NCBI GenBank assembly: GCA_964619785.1
Contig: CAZUGH010000027.1
Span: 1 to 21,646, forward strand
Length of the DNA: 21,646 nt
DNA from: CAZUGH01 sp964619785
GTDB taxonomy: Bacteria; Bacillota; Clostridia; Lachnospirales; Lachnospiraceae
Direction of reading: 5' to 3'
Position 1 is the stretch's first letter; every line of letters starts with the position of its first letter. Both the position numbers and the translations under genes were made by a program. Shown here in pieces: positions 1-8,382 of the stretch. The notes under the pieces are model-generated. The model worked only from the letters and a program-made list of their open reading frames with translations, was not told where the DNA came from and did not search any database.

Positions 1-22
1 CCAATAATAATTATACTCTAAC

Positions 23-51
23 TTGACAAAACATAACACCAAACTCTATAA
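23..51 (+). promoter_or_regulatory. Consensus sigma-A promoter for the shikimate-kinase-like gene
   Basis: TTGACA at 23-28 and TATAAT at 46-51 are separated by exactly 17 bases, a perfect match to the sigma-A consensus. Transcription would start near 58, leaving a short leader of about 29 bases with a GGAAGGA ribosome binding site at 70-76. The rest of 1-80 shows nothing else. Confidence 0.85.
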
Positions 52-86
52 TCAGAAAAAATGACAAATGGAAGGATTGTGTGATA

Positions 87-599
87 ATGAAAAATATCGT
101 ATTGATTGGTATGCCCGGAGTTGGCAAAAGCACAGTAGGTGTTGTTCTTGCCAAAGTTCTAGGTTATGACTTTCTTGACTCTGACCTTGTGATCCAGAAA
201 AAAGATGGCAGGAGGATCCATGAGATTATCGAGCAAGAAGGAACAGAGCAGTTTATTGCCCTCGAAGATCAGGTCAATGCTAGTATCAATGTAGAGAATT
301 CCATCATTGCAACAGGAGGAAGTGCTGTCTTTGGTCATCATGCTATGGAACACTTATCGAAAAATGGTATTGTCGTATATCTCAGTGTTCCTTATGAAGT
401 TCTTGTGGAACGTCTCGGAGACCTCAATGAACGTGGTGTCGTAACGCGTCCGGGTCAGACACTTCTTGACGTATATAACGAAAGATGCCCTCTCTACAAG
501 AAGTACGCAGACATCAAAGTAGACGAAGAGCATCTCGATATTCGCAGCACCGTCGATGCAATTATGCAACAGCTAGACGGCAAACTGACTTCGATATAA
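87..599 (+). CDS. Shikimate-kinase-like P-loop kinase
   Basis: A 170-residue protein of the shikimate kinase (AroK) fold, which would phosphorylate the 3-hydroxyl of shikimate with ATP in the chorismate pathway. Numbered from the ATG at 87, the P-loop GMPGVGKS is at residues 8-15, the DSD acid motif at 31-33, a lid-like TRPGQTL follows, and the C-terminal ERCPLY supplies the usual substrate arginine. Two normal shikimate contacts are missing: the FRxxE arginine (R58 in M. tuberculosis AroK) is isoleucine 57, and the GGG loop reads GGS (77-79). The fold is clear but the substrate is not. The start at 87 sits 10 bases from the ribosome binding site at 70-76; a GTG at 81 is in frame but too close. 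Its end overlaps the convergent ABC gene by 27 bases. The name AroK is therefore provisional. Confidence 0.8.
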   Translation: MKNIVLIGMPGVGKSTVGVVLAKVLGYDFLDSDLVIQKKDGRRIHEIIEQEGTEQFIALEDQVNASINVENSIIATGGSAVFGHHAMEHLSKNGIVVYLSVPYEVLVERLGDLNERGVVTRPGQTLLDVYNERCPLYKKYADIKVDEEHLDIRSTVDAIMQQLDGKLTSI

Positions 600-2306
600 A
601 TTGGCGTAGAACCCATCCTTGTCAAGCAGTTCCTGATGTGTTCCTTGTTCGATGATATGCCCCTGCTTCATCACAAGAATCATATCAGCCTCTTTAATGG
701 TGGACAATCGGTGTGCTACGATAAAGCTGGTACGACCTTCCATCATTTTTGCAAACGCTTTTTGAATTCTCACTTCCGTTCTCGTATCAATTGAAGAAGT
801 AGCTTCATCAAGAATCAACATTGGTGGCAGAAGCATCATGACACGTGCAATACAGAGCAACTGCTTCTGTCCTGCCGATAGATTACCACCAGCCTCTGTA
901 ATCTTTGTATCATATCCGTCCTTCATACGCTTAATAAACCCATGCGCATGCGCAGCTCTCGCCGCCGCCTCAATCTGTTCTCTCGTAGCATCCTGGCATC
1001 CATAAGCAATATTCTCTGCTACCGTTCCCTGCTTCAGCCAAGTTTCTTGCAATACCATACCAAACTGTGTCCGTAAGGTCTCTCTACCCATCTTCTGAAT
1101 TGGAACACCATCCACTAGAATTTCTCCGCTCTTCACATCATAAAAACGCATCAACAGGTTAATCATGGTCGTTTTGCCACAACCAGTTGGTCCCACAATG
1201 GCAATACGCTGACCTGGTTTTACATCCAAGTTCAGATTTTCAATCAACGGATTTTCTTCTGTATAGGAAAATGAAACATCGCGAATTTCCACATGTCCCT
1301 TCACATTTCTCTTCTCAACACTTCCTACCACATCTGACTCCGGTTTTTCATCAATCAGCTCAAACACTCTCTTCGCAGAAGCAAGCGCATTCTGAAGTTC
1401 GGTCACAACACCCGATATCTCATTAAATGGTTTCGTATACTGATTTGCATACGTCAAAAAGCAAGATAACTGTCCAACACTAATCCGACCATTCATCGCC
1501 ATAATGGCTCCTAAAATGCCTACTCCAGTATAAACCAAACTATTGACAAATCGCGTTGTTGGATTGGTAAGTGATGAAAAAAAGATAGCACGAAGACTAC
1601 ATTTTTGTAAATCCTGATTAATCTGATTAAATTGCTTCTCAGCTTCCTCTTCATGACCAAATGTTTTGACAACCTTTTGGTTACCAACCATCTCATTTAC
1701 AAGTGTGGTCATCTCACCTCTCGTTTCTGATTGCTTACGAAACATCGTATACGTACGTTTCGCCACAAAGCTGGCAACAAAAAGAGATAGTGGCGTAATC
1801 ACAACAACGTAAGCAGTAATTGACACATTAATTGTAAACATGAAAATCAACGTACCAAGAATCGTAATAACACCTGTAAACAACTGTGTAAATCCCATCA
1901 ACAACCCATCTGCCAACTGATCCACATCCGTAATCACACGACTAATCAAATCTCCATGCGGATGCCTGTCAATATAACTAAGTGGCAGGTGAACCAATCG
2001 TTCAAAAGCCTGATTCCTCAGATTTCTCACAACTTTATACGTAATTCGATTATTGCATAGATTCATCGCCCACTGTGCCAGTGCCGTGATTCCCACAACA
2101 ATTAAGATACGAACAATCAAGCTCAATACACCTTGAAAATCGACCTGATTAACACCAATAATATAATCCACACCGTATCCAATCAGAATCGGTGCATATA
2201 AACTTAATGCCACATAGACAATTGCAAATACAAGTGACAGCAATACCCACAGTCGAAATGGGCGAATAAGTGACAGTACACGTTTTATCGTTGACTTATT
2301 TTTCAT
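573..2306 (-). CDS. ABC exporter subunit with complete catalytic NBD
   Basis: A 577-residue half-transporter: six-helix ABC exporter membrane domain at about 15-310, nucleotide-binding domain at about 335-577. The NBD has Walker A GPTGCGKT (372-379), Q-loop Q420, signature LSAGQ (476-480), Walker B ending LILD500 followed by catalytic Glu501, and H-loop His532, so its own ATP site is complete. It pairs with the subunit encoded just upstream, whose site is degenerate; such heterodimers (LmrCD, BmrCD, TM287/288 type) usually export drugs or lipids. The substrate cannot be read from sequence. The start at 2306 is chosen because AGGAGGTG lies about 8 bases before it; an in-frame start at 2354 lacks this. 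It overlaps the upstream gene by 11 bases, which implies coupled translation, and its 3' end overlaps the convergent kinase gene. Confidence 0.93.
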   Translation of the reverse strand: MKNKSTIKRVLSLIRPFRLWVLLSLVFAIVYVALSLYAPILIGYGVDYIIGVNQVDFQGVLSLIVRILIVVGITALAQWAMNLCNNRITYKVVRNLRNQAFERLVHLPLSYIDRHPHGDLISRVITDVDQLADGLLMGFTQLFTGVITILGTLIFMFTINVSITAYVVVITPLSLFVASFVAKRTYTMFRKQSETRGEMTTLVNEMVGNQKVVKTFGHEEEAEKQFNQINQDLQKCSLRAIFFSSLTNPTTRFVNSLVYTGVGILGAIMAMNGRISVGQLSCFLTYANQYTKPFNEISGVVTELQNALASAKRVFELIDEKPESDVVGSVEKRNVKGHVEIRDVSFSYTEENPLIENLNLDVKPGQRIAIVGPTGCGKTTMINLLMRFYDVKSGEILVDGVPIQKMGRETLRTQFGMVLQETWLKQGTVAENIAYGCQDATREQIEAAARAAHAHGFIKRMKDGYDTKITEAGGNLSAGQKQLLCIARVMMLLPPMLILDEATSSIDTRTEVRIQKAFAKMMEGRTSFIVAHRLSTIKEADMILVMKQGHIIEQGTHQELLDKDGFYANLYRSQFAV

Positions 2307-4032
2307 GTGCCTGCACCTCCTCTTTCGATAACTGAGACAGACAGATTTCCTCATAAATATCGCACTGTTTCAAGAGCTCCTCATGAGTACCCAAGCCTAC
2401 CATTTGACCATCATCTAGTACAACAATCTGGTCTGCACTCTTAATTGTAGTTGCTCGTTGCGATACGATAAATACAGTCGTATTCTCTGTATTATCACGA
2501 ATTGCTTTTCGTAGTGCCGCATCCGTGGCAAAATCAAGTGCAGAAGCACTATCATCTAAAATCAAAATTGCTGGTTTCTTGACCAAAGCCCGTGCAATCG
2601 TTAATCGCTGCCGCTGACCACCGGAGAGATTTTCCCCTCCTTGTGCCACTCGTGCCTTCAAACCACCTTCTTTTTCGCGAACAAAATCCGCCGCCTGCGC
2701 AGTCTCAAGTGCCTGCCATATTTCTTCCTCTGTCGCATTCGGATAACCCCAACGCATATTATCTTCTATCGTTCCAGCAAATAAAACCGCTCTTTGTGGC
2801 ACCATACCGATAAGCCTCTGTAGACAATCTGGCTCAATCGTTGATACATTTTCTCCAAAGACACTCACCTCTCCACTCGTAATATCATACAAACGTGGAA
2901 TCAACTGTACCAATGTACTCTTACCAGAACCTGTACCACCAATAATACCTACCGTCTGTCCCTTCGGTACCTCAAATGTGATATCTTCAATGGCACTTTC
3001 CTTTGTCTTGCCATAACAGAACGTAACATGGGAAAATGAAACCGCCATCTTGCCTCGCGAATCAACTTTCTTCGTTCCATCCTTCATCGTAGCATGAACA
3101 TCAAATACTTCATTAATACGTTCTGCCGAAGCCAGCGCTTTCGTGACATTGGATATCAGATTGGCAAATGCGACAAGCGCAACCAAAATCTGTGTCATAT
3201 AGTTAATCAGTGCGAGAAGCTCTCCTTGTGTGATTCCTCCCACGTTAACTTCCTTGCCACCAAACCACAATACAATCACGATGGCCACATTAACAATGAT
3301 ATACGTAAGCGGATTCATCAACGCAGAAACCTTCCCTACTTGAATCTGCATCTGGGTTAATTCTTCTGTTTGTTCTTGGAAAGAATCCTTCTCTTCATTT
3401 TCTTTGGAAAATCCACGAACAACTCTAGCACCTGATAAATTTTCCCTTGTCGTTAGCATGACACGGTCTAGTTTCTTCTGAACCTTTTTATATAGAGGGA
3501 TACATTTTCCCATAATTCCAAAAATAACAAATGACAATATCGGAACCATAATCACGAAGATGAAAGCCAACTTGACATGAATCGCAAATGACATCGCAAC
3601 CGCACCAACTACAATGAATGGGGAGCGTAGGAAAAGTCGAAGTGCCATATTCACACCCGTCTGTGCCTGGTTGATGTCGCTTGTAATCCTCGTTACTAAA
3701 GTTGAGGTTCCCACCTCATCAATCTCTTGAAAGCTGAGTGAATTGATATGATGATACATATCCCTTCTCAGTTCTGTACCAAAGCCAACTGCTGCCTTCG
3801 CTGCAAAAAACTGAGCGGTCAAGGAACAAGTTAACCCCAAGATGCCGAGTCCAACCATAACAAGGCACATCATCCATACATAATGCATGTCTCGTCCACG
3901 AATACCGATGTCTACGATACGAGCCATAACAATCGGAACAAACAACTCAAATACCGCCTCTGTCATCTTAAACAATGGTCCAAGTATACTTTCTTTTTTA
4001 TAATGACTTAGATATCTCAATAACTTTCTCAT
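2296..4032 (-). CDS. ABC exporter subunit with degenerate ATP site
   Basis: A 578-residue half-transporter with an N-terminal exporter membrane domain (about 1-310) and a C-terminal NBD. Walker A GGTGSGKST is at 365-373, Q-loop Q413 and canonical signature LSGGQ at 469-473. After the Walker B Asp493 the catalytic Glu is replaced by Asp494, and the H-loop His is Gln525 (VSQRAT). This Asp/Gln combination is the hallmark of the non-catalytic subunit in heterodimeric exporters, so it should dimerise with the product of the overlapping downstream gene. The ATG at 4032 is preferred, with AAAGGA about 9 bases upstream; an in-frame TTG at 4050 would lie inside that ribosome binding site. I find no convincing promoter in 4033-4116 and no adjacent regulator. 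That stretch has a run of nine A followed by a C-rich tract on the plus strand. Confidence 0.93.
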   Translation of the reverse strand: MRKLLRYLSHYKKESILGPLFKMTEAVFELFVPIVMARIVDIGIRGRDMHYVWMMCLVMVGLGILGLTCSLTAQFFAAKAAVGFGTELRRDMYHHINSLSFQEIDEVGTSTLVTRITSDINQAQTGVNMALRLFLRSPFIVVGAVAMSFAIHVKLAFIFVIMVPILSFVIFGIMGKCIPLYKKVQKKLDRVMLTTRENLSGARVVRGFSKENEEKDSFQEQTEELTQMQIQVGKVSALMNPLTYIIVNVAIVIVLWFGGKEVNVGGITQGELLALINYMTQILVALVAFANLISNVTKALASAERINEVFDVHATMKDGTKKVDSRGKMAVSFSHVTFCYGKTKESAIEDITFEVPKGQTVGIIGGTGSGKSTLVQLIPRLYDITSGEVSVFGENVSTIEPDCLQRLIGMVPQRAVLFAGTIEDNMRWGYPNATEEEIWQALETAQAADFVREKEGGLKARVAQGGENLSGGQRQRLTIARALVKKPAILILDDSASALDFATDAALRKAIRDNTENTTVFIVSQRATTIKSADQIVVLDDGQMVGLGTHEELLKQCDIYEEICLSQLSKEEVQAHEK

Positions 4033-4116
4033 GTGGATAATTCCTTTCAAACTATAGGTTTCCCAAGCACTCGTAATTCTAACATATATTTTTCTAAAAA
4101 AAAACCCCTCCCCTCA

Positions 4117-4145
4117 TTGAATTATTTATATAAGCGTGTTATACT
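4117..4145 (+). promoter_or_regulatory. Sigma-A promoter for tyrA
   Basis: TTGAAT at 4117-4122 and TATACT at 4140-4145 with a 17-base spacer. Expected transcript start is near 4152, about 36 bases before the tyrA start codon. I see no attenuator or T-box in this short leader. Confidence 0.75.
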
Positions 4146-4187
4146 TTATTAAGTTAAAGCAATGAATTATCTTAGCATGGAGGGAAT

Positions 4188-5291
4188 ATGACAAAACTAA
4201 AAATAGCATTTCTTGGCTTTGGACTCATCGGTGGCTCCATCGCCAGAACACTAAAGATAAAGAAAGAACCCGTTACTGTCTGTGTATATACACGCAGACC
4301 AAACCCTGACCTTGACCATGGTGTTCATGACGGTATCATAGATGAACTACATTATGATTTGTCCGATTGGCTAAAGCAATGTGACCTCATTTTCCTATGT
4401 GGTCCTGTCCTTGTCAATATCGAACTTCTCGGACAGATTAAGCCATTTCTGTCATCATCCCAAATCATTACTGATGTAGGAAGTGTTAAGGGTAATATTC
4501 ATGAAGAAGCGAAACGACTAGGACTTGATGATTGTTTCATTGGTGGACATCCGATGGCAGGTTCCGAGAAAACGGGATTTGCTAATTCTAGCACTACCCT
4601 ATTAGAAAATGCGTACTATCTTCTTACGCCAACATCCATGACAAGTCCGGCTCACCTTGATCTAATGAAAAATCTTGTGGATACGCTTGGCTCCATCTGC
4701 GTTGTCCTGACACCTGAGAAACATGATCAGGTCACCGCAGCGATTAGCCATGTGCCACATATCATCGCTACTTCATTAGTTAATATGGTACGGCTTTCGG
4801 ATGACGAAGATGAGAACATGAAGCATTTTGCTGCTGGTGGTTTCAAAGATATTACACGCATTGCCTCTTCCTCACCTGAGATGTGGCAAAACATATGCCT
4901 TTCAAACACTGCAAGTATTCACCAGTTTTTGCAGTCTTTCCAACAAATTCTTGCAGACTTTGATGCCAAACTCTTAACACAAGATGAAACAGGTCTTCGC
5001 GATACCTTTTTAGAAGCAGGCAATTATCGTGATTCGATTCCTGCCAAGAAAGCGAGTGTTATCGAACGATGCTATGAACTCTTCCTAGATATAGCCGATG
5101 AGACTGGTGCAATTGCTACGATTGCAACTCTTCTTGCCAGCAATGGAATCAGTATTAAGAATATCGGAATCTTACACAACCGTGAATTTGCAGAAGGAGC
5201 TCTTCGCATTGAGTTTTATCGTGAAACAGCAAAAGAGCAGGCACAAGACCTGCTCTCACTCCACCACTATCGTGTATTTAATAAGCAATAA
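4188..5291 (+). CDS. tyrA: Prephenate dehydrogenase with ACT domain
   Basis: A 367-residue protein that oxidatively decarboxylates prephenate to 4-hydroxyphenylpyruvate with NAD+, the committed step to tyrosine. The N-terminal Rossmann motif GFGLIGGS is at residues 10-17, and GGHPMAGSEKTGF (119-131) carries the conserved His121 and substrate-pocket residues. A C-terminal ACT domain begins near residue 300 (DETGAIATIATLLASNGIS) and probably gives feedback control by tyrosine. AGGAGGGA lies just before the ATG. It has its own promoter and appears monocistronic; its stop codon directly abuts the stop of the convergent cysK gene. The 3' coding end carries an inverted repeat that may terminate cysK transcription on the other strand. 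Confidence 0.95.
   Translation: MTKLKIAFLGFGLIGGSIARTLKIKKEPVTVCVYTRRPNPDLDHGVHDGIIDELHYDLSDWLKQCDLIFLCGPVLVNIELLGQIKPFLSSSQIITDVGSVKGNIHEEAKRLGLDDCFIGGHPMAGSEKTGFANSSTTLLENAYYLLTPTSMTSPAHLDLMKNLVDTLGSICVVLTPEKHDQVTAAISHVPHIIATSLVNMVRLSDDEDENMKHFAAGGFKDITRIASSSPEMWQNICLSNTASIHQFLQSFQQILADFDAKLLTQDETGLRDTFLEAGNYRDSIPAKKASVIERCYELFLDIADETGAIATIATLLASNGISIKNIGILHNREFAEGALRIEFYRETAKEQAQDLLSLHHYRVFNKQ
5231..5256 (-). terminator. Possible cysK terminator inside tyrA
   Basis: Perfect 8-base inverted repeat AGAGCAGG (5234-5241) / CCTGCTCT (5249-5256) with a 7-base loop. Read on the minus strand it is followed by a short T run (complement of 5231-5234) and a further TTT, so it could end the queA-dagK-cysK transcript about 40 bases past the cysK stop. 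It lies in the ACT-domain coding region of tyrA. The T tract is short, so efficiency is uncertain. Confidence 0.5.
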
Positions 5292-6194
5292 TTATAAAAG
5301 TCCTGTACTAAAGTATCGTTCCATACGATCTGCGAGTACCGTGACAATCACCTTATCCTTGCCAAATTTCTCTGCCACCTTCTTGCTGGCCCAGATGTTG
5401 GCTCCTGAAGAAGTTCCACAGAGAAGGCCCTGGTTACGTGCCAGACTTCTCGTGGTCTCGATTGCATCCTCATCTGTCACTTCCACAATCTCATCAATCA
5501 TCGAAGTGTCTAAGATATCCGGAACAAATCCATCACCAATTCCCTGAATACTGTGTAGACCCGGTTCATCATCAAGTAAAGCCGAAACCCCTTTTGGCTC
5601 AACAGCTACAACTTTGACATCCGGATTTTTATCCTTGAGATAACGACCAATTCCCTGAAGGGTACCACCACTACCAAGCCCCGAAACAAAAATATCAATC
5701 TTGCCATCTAACTGTTCATATAGTTCTACTGCTGTAGATTGATAATGAGCGTCCGGATTATCCTGATTGATAAATTGTTGTGGCATAAAATAATCTTTAC
5801 TCTGTGAAACAATGCGATTTGCTTCATCTACACTGCCACCAATACTCAACTCTTTTGGTGTCAAGACGAGTTTAGCACCCAGTGCACGAATAATTTTCTT
5901 ACGTTCTTCACTCATATTCCCAGGCATAACAATGATGACTTCATAGCCCATGCGAACACCGGCAAGTGCCAGACCAATTCCAGTATTACCCGAAGTCGGT
6001 TCCACAATTGTCATTCCTTGTTTCAATTTTCCAGCTTTCTCAGCTTGAACCAACATGTTTAGTGCAATACGATCTTTGATACTTCCACCTGGATTCAGAA
6101 ATTCTGCCTTAGCATAAATATTAAGTCCCATCGACTTTTTGAAACTATAGAGGTTGGTATTACCAATCAAATCTAAAATATTATCTGTAACCAT
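5292..6194 (-). CDS. cysK: Cysteine synthase (O-acetylserine sulfhydrylase)
   Basis: A 300-residue fold-type II PLP enzyme making cysteine from O-acetylserine and sulfide in the cytoplasm. NPGGSIKDR places the PLP lysine at residue 40; PTSGNTGIGLA near 66-76 binds the substrate carboxylate; a glycine loop (SGLGSGGT) binds the PLP phosphate; and CGTSSGAN near 260 is the usual C-terminal PLP contact. The C-terminal tail ADRMERYFSTGLL replaces the common DSGERYLST, a variant within the family. Length is normal for CysK. TAGGAG lies 7 bases before the ATG. It is the last gene of a queA - lipid kinase - cysK run, 16 bases from the lipid kinase. A cystathionine-beta-synthase-like role is possible but less likely, since no extra domain is present. 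Confidence 0.93.
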   Translation of the reverse strand: MVTDNILDLIGNTNLYSFKKSMGLNIYAKAEFLNPGGSIKDRIALNMLVQAEKAGKLKQGMTIVEPTSGNTGIGLALAGVRMGYEVIIVMPGNMSEERKKIIRALGAKLVLTPKELSIGGSVDEANRIVSQSKDYFMPQQFINQDNPDAHYQSTAVELYEQLDGKIDIFVSGLGSGGTLQGIGRYLKDKNPDVKVVAVEPKGVSALLDDEPGLHSIQGIGDGFVPDILDTSMIDEIVEVTDEDAIETTRSLARNQGLLCGTSSGANIWASKKVAEKFGKDKVIVTVLADRMERYFSTGLL

Positions 6195-6210
6195 AACTTG
6201 CTCCTATCTG

Positions 6211-7143
6211 CTACTTATTCGTTTTTCTAATTTTCTTAAGAGGTGGTGTGGCTTGCACATAAGTAATTGCAGCCTTATGATTCAGTATCTTCACATCCTT
6301 ATAGTTGCCACCATCTTCACCATCAAGCGTATATGACACTTCATCTGAACATATGATTTCAAAAGACGAACTACGAAATGCAACAATCTGGTCATTCGAG
6401 CTTTCCGTAAGAAATGCCCCAATGACTGACTGAAGTTCCACTGGATTCTTCGGATTACGAACAAACACACCTTCAAATACGCCATCATTTAACTCCATCT
6501 TGGTCTTTTTAAAGATTGGGAAGCCACCAACTGACTTGGCATTCGTCACCATACCAAAGATGAAATCATCCTCCACTTCAATACCGTGGTCACCACGAAT
6601 CGTCATGTGATATGGATGAATACTTGGCAATTGCATCATGCCCTCAAGAAAATACGCTGCTTTTCCTAATATATTCTTAAAGTTCTGAGGTGTTTCATAC
6701 GAAACTGAAGTAAATGCACCAAAAGCTGCTATGTAATTAAAGTATCTGCCATTCATACTACCAATATCATATGTTTTAAGTTTTCCTTTAACAGCCACAT
6801 TCGCAGCTTCTTCAACCTTATTCGGAATAAACATCGAATTGGCAAAATCATTCACAGTACCTGCTGGAATATATCCACAAGGTCTTCGCTCCTCTTCTGG
6901 CAACTGCATCAAACCATCCATCACTTCATGAATCGTTCCATCTCCACCAGAACATACAATTCGATCATAGGCAGCAGATAACTCTGTAACAAGTTCCGTC
7001 GCTTCATGCTCTCTTCTTGTTGCAAATATCGTAACAAGGTAATCCTCTTTCATAAATGTCTCAATCACCTCTGAAAGTTTTGGGCGTAATAACCCCTTGC
7101 CCGCTACTGGATTATAGATAAATAATAGTTTTTTACGTTCCAT
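6211..7143 (-). CDS. Diacylglycerol/lipid kinase (DgkB/YegS family)
   Basis: A 310-residue member of the DAGK-catalytic family, soluble or peripheral, which would phosphorylate diacylglycerol (or a related lipid) to phosphatidic acid and so return DAG to phospholipid synthesis. N-terminal NPVAGKG is at 11-17, the nucleotide-binding GGDGT at 66-70 and GTVNDFA at 95-101; the C-terminal beta domain includes the TLDGEDG-type segment. AAGGGAG lies 5 bases before the ATG. It sits 37 bases after queA and 16 before cysK, in the same orientation, with no promoter visible in either gap. Exact substrate specificity cannot be told from sequence; DgkB-like function is the simplest reading. Confidence 0.9.
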   Translation of the reverse strand: MERKKLLFIYNPVAGKGLLRPKLSEVIETFMKEDYLVTIFATRREHEATELVTELSAAYDRIVCSGGDGTIHEVMDGLMQLPEEERRPCGYIPAGTVNDFANSMFIPNKVEEAANVAVKGKLKTYDIGSMNGRYFNYIAAFGAFTSVSYETPQNFKNILGKAAYFLEGMMQLPSIHPYHMTIRGDHGIEVEDDFIFGMVTNAKSVGGFPIFKKTKMELNDGVFEGVFVRNPKNPVELQSVIGAFLTESSNDQIVAFRSSSFEIICSDEVSYTLDGEDGGNYKDVKILNHKAAITYVQATPPLKKIRKTNK

Positions 7144-7180
7144 ACAAACTCCCTTCTAGGATTCTTTCAAATCCGCGTTT

Positions 7181-8212
7181 TTAATGTACATTTACGAACA
7201 TGGCATCCCCAAATGAGAAAAACCGATATTTTTCCTTCACTGCTTCCTCATAAGCTGCCATAACATTCTCTTTTCCCGCTAGTGCAGACACTAGCATCAA
7301 CAACGTCGATTCTGGTAAATGAAAATTCGTAATCAGCGCATCTAGCATCTTAAACTGATAACCTGGATAAATGAATATCTCCGTATTACCCTCGCCAGGC
7401 TGCAAGATTCCCTGTTCATCTGTTGCTGATTCGATGGTTCGACAACTTGTCGTCCCCACACAGATAATACGTCCACCTTCACGTTTTGTTTGATTAATCT
7501 TCTCTGCCTCCGAAGGCTCAATGCGATAATACTCCGAATGCATATGATGCTTCGTTACATCATCAACCTTCACAGGACGAAATGTACCAAGACCTACGTG
7601 CAATGTAACATTGGCAATCGTCACCCCCATCTTCTCAATCTGGTCTAATAATTCATTGGTAAAATGAAGCCCTGCTGTTGGTGCTGCTGCCGAACCATCA
7701 TATTTTGCATACACGGTCTGGTAACGGTTCTTATCTTTTAGTTTATGAGTAATATATGGTGGAAGTGGCATCTGACCTAATTGATCCAGAATTTCTTCAA
7801 AGATACCCTCATAGTAAAATCGAATCAGACGATTTCCTTCTTCTACAACCTCTAATATCTCGCCGATCAATAGTCTTTCGCCAAAGACAATTCTTGTTCC
7901 TGGCTTTGCTTTTTTTCCTGGTTTTACAAGACACTCCCAAATATCATTTTCCTGTCGTTTCAGTAATAATATCTCAATGGATGCTCCCGTTCCTTCCTTG
8001 ACACCATAGAGTCTTGCGGGAATGACCTTTGTATTATTACGAACCAGGCAATCACCTGGGCGTAAATACTTCGTAATGTCATGGAATACCTCATGTGTTA
8101 TCTCACCACTTTCACGGTCTAGCACCATAAGTCTCGATGCACTACGATCCTCAAGTGGATCCTGTGCAATCAGTTCCTCAGGAAGATCAAAATAAAAATC
8201 ACTTGTCTTCAT
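7181..8212 (-). CDS. queA: tRNA preQ1(34) S-adenosylmethionine ribosyltransferase-isomerase
   Basis: A 343-residue protein, normal QueA length. It transfers and isomerises the ribosyl moiety of SAM onto preQ1 at the wobble base of GUN tRNAs, giving epoxyqueuosine. Family signatures are visible: the N-terminal FDLPEELIAQ...P..DRSASRLMVLDR block, RNNTKVIPARL, AAPTAGLHFT, and the LITNFHLPESTLLMLVSA block near the C-terminus. AAAGGA precedes the ATG. It is the first gene of the queA - lipid kinase - cysK transcript, driven by the promoter at 8252-8280. No tgt gene is in the window. Confidence 0.96.
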   Translation of the reverse strand: MKTSDFYFDLPEELIAQDPLEDRSASRLMVLDRESGEITHEVFHDITKYLRPGDCLVRNNTKVIPARLYGVKEGTGASIEILLLKRQENDIWECLVKPGKKAKPGTRIVFGERLLIGEILEVVEEGNRLIRFYYEGIFEEILDQLGQMPLPPYITHKLKDKNRYQTVYAKYDGSAAAPTAGLHFTNELLDQIEKMGVTIANVTLHVGLGTFRPVKVDDVTKHHMHSEYYRIEPSEAEKINQTKREGGRIICVGTTSCRTIESATDEQGILQPGEGNTEIFIYPGYQFKMLDALITNFHLPESTLLMLVSALAGKENVMAAYEEAVKEKYRFFSFGDAMFVNVH

Positions 8213-8251
8213 ATATATTAGTCCTTTCTAAATTCACAATATCACAAAATC

Positions 8252-8280
8252 ATTATACAGTATATCACACTCTTCGGCAA
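8252..8280 (-). promoter_or_regulatory. Sigma-A promoter for the queA operon
   Basis: On the minus strand TTGCCG (complement of 8275-8280) and TATAAT (complement of 8252-8257) are 17 bases apart, and the start codon is about 40 bases downstream of the -10. It is the only strong minus-strand promoter upstream of queA, so it likely drives the three-gene run. The opposite-facing ppx promoter in 8281-8382 is not clear: a TACAAT at 8336-8341 lacks a convincing -35. Confidence 0.8.
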
Positions 8281-8382
8281 TTGGGTATACGTGGATTTTA
8301 CAGAAATAGTACTAGAGTTTTTACACAAAAAAGAGTACAATAAGAGGGATAACATAAATTAATTGTTCAGGGGGGATTCCGA

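Noticed and set aside
541..580. Hairpin CCGTC/GACGG with inner TGCA/TGCA near the kinase/ABC overlap as a terminator
   Set aside because: Short interrupted stem and no T run on either strand.
4094..4115. A9 followed by a C-rich tract, seen as a possible terminator or G-quadruplex
   Set aside because: No stem precedes the T run on the minus strand and there are only two G4 runs, so neither structure is supported.
5098..5547. 149-codon plus-strand frame across the tyrA/cysK junction
   Set aside because: It runs inside tyrA in another frame and antisense to cysK, with no ribosome binding site and unlikely composition.
8320..8341. TTTACA and TACAAT as a ppx promoter
   Set aside because: The spacer is only 10 bases; no properly spaced -35 was found, so no promoter is called.
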